From: an uncultured Lactobacillus sp.
Lineage (GTDB): Bacteria > Bacillota > Bacilli > Lactobacillales > Lactobacillaceae
Direction of reading: 5' to 3'
Assembly: GCA_947252915.1 (NCBI GenBank)
Contig: CAMXWI010000027.1
Location: 1 to 8,812, forward strand
Length of the DNA stretch: 8,812 nt
The notes beneath the pieces were generated by a model. It had not been told where the DNA came from. It searched no databases and saw only the letters and a program-made list of their open reading frames with translations. Numbering within the stretch: position 1 is the first letter of the stretch; the number at the start of each line of letters is the position of its first letter. Both the position numbers and the translations under genes were made by a program. Shown one piece after another: positions 8,394-8,812 of this stretch.

Positions 8394-8421
8394 TTGTGAA
8401 ATTATCAAAAACGTTTACAAT
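8394..8421 (+). promoter_or_regulatory. promoter of the aldehyde dehydrogenase gene with overlapping cre-like site
   Basis: -35 TTGTGA (8394-8399) and -10 TACAAT (8416-8421) are separated by 16 bases. CAAAAACGTTTACA (8406-8419) matches the CcpA site TGNAANCGNTNNCA at all fixed bases except the first two, and covers part of the -10. TGTGAA half-sites occur at 8395-8400, overlapping the -35, and at 8421-8426 just past the -10. The promoter is the firmer call; CcpA and Rex control are inference. Confidence 0.55.
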
Positions 8422-8457
8422 GTGAAATAAGGACAACAAGGAAAGGTGATTTTTAAA

Positions 8458-8796
8458 ATGGCTTATAAAACAATCAATCCATATACTAATGAAGTGGAGC
8501 ACGAATACTCCCAAGCAACAAATGATGAAATTGAAAAGACATTAGTGGCTGCACATGCGCTTTACTTAAAGTGGCGCGATGGTGGCGAATTAGCAGAACG
8601 GAAACGGATCATCACTCGTTTGGGTGAACTATTGCGCAGTAAGAAGCATGAAATGGCCGAAATTATGACCCGGGATATGGGTAAGTTAATCGGTGAAGCC
8701 GAAGGAGAAGTGGAACTTTGTGCATCGTTCTGTGATTATTACGTTGAACGAGCAGATCAATTTTTGGCTCCAACCCCGATTTATACAGAATCAGGG
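8458..8796 (+). CDS. aldehyde dehydrogenase (succinate-semialdehyde dehydrogenase type), 3'-truncated
   Basis: The first 113 residues of an NAD(P)-dependent aldehyde dehydrogenase, which oxidises an aldehyde to the acid in the cytosol. The full protein would be about 455-480 residues, so the catalytic Cys and most of the cofactor site lie outside. Seen: N-terminal INPYTNEV (6-13), the helix with WRDGGELAERKRIITRLGELLRSKK (39-63), EIMTRDMGKLIGEAEGEVE (68-86) and CDYYVERADQFLAP (92-105), the usual order for GabD-like enzymes of lactobacilli. The ATG at 8458 has AAAGGTGA (8442-8449) 8 bases upstream. The frame runs on into adapter after 8796, so residues beyond Gly113 are artefact. A specific substrate cannot be assigned; succinate semialdehyde is the usual automatic label and is unproven here. 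Confidence 0.88.
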
Positions 8797-8812
8797 CTGT
8801 CTCTTATACACA
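8797..8812 (-). other. Nextera/Tn5 mosaic-end adapter (not genomic)
   Basis: These 16 bases (CTGTCTCTTATACACA) are the reverse complement of the first part of the adapter at the left end, covering 16 of the 19 mosaic-end bases. They cut into the aldehyde dehydrogenase frame and should be trimmed. Confidence 0.97.

Overview
The window looks like ordinary chromosomal DNA from a low-to-moderate-GC Gram-positive of the family Lactobacillaceae, most like a heterofermentative lactobacillus such as Limosilactobacillus. This assignment is inferred from protein style: an AddA/RexA-type nuclease, a membrane-fused glycerophosphodiesterase, a Firmicutes-type GuaC and strong Shine-Dalgarno sites with some TTG/GTG starts. 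No similarity search was run. I found no mobile element, phage, CRISPR array, RNA gene or new defence system.

Both ends are library artefact. Bases 1-49 are the tail of an Illumina P7 primer, a 10-base index and a Nextera transposase adapter. Bases 8797-8812 are the reverse complement of most of the Tn5 mosaic end. Only 50-8796 should be treated as genomic, and the genes at both edges (addA and an aldehyde dehydrogenase) are cut by the library ends rather than by biology.

Left block, + strand: the C-terminal part of addA (recombination nuclease/helicase), an aldo/keto reductase whose ribosome site starts beside the addA stop, and a membrane-anchored glycerophosphodiester phosphodiesterase whose start overlaps the reductase stop (TAATG). 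This reads as one co-directional unit. It ends at a strong hairpin with perfect 18-base arms that also serves the convergent gene.

Middle block, - strand, in transcription order: guaC (GMP reductase), a SemiSWEET/PQ-loop small sugar transporter, and an EamA/DMT 10-helix transporter. guaC and the SemiSWEET gene each have a readable promoter. A terminator-like hairpin lies in the leader of the transporter.

Right block, + strand: purA (adenylosuccinate synthetase), transcribed divergently from guaC, its terminator, then a promoter region rich in TGTGAA half-sites, and the first 113 codons of an aldehyde dehydrogenase of the succinate-semialdehyde dehydrogenase type.

Functional reading: GuaC turns GMP into IMP and PurA commits IMP to AMP, so the divergent pair forms the guanine-to-adenine conversion route. 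The shared 216-bp control region has three PurBox-like 13-mers, suggesting joint control by PurR. The aldehyde dehydrogenase control region has Rex-like half-sites and a cre-like site, which would fit redox and carbon control of an NAD(P)-linked enzyme. Both regulatory readings are inference from motifs.
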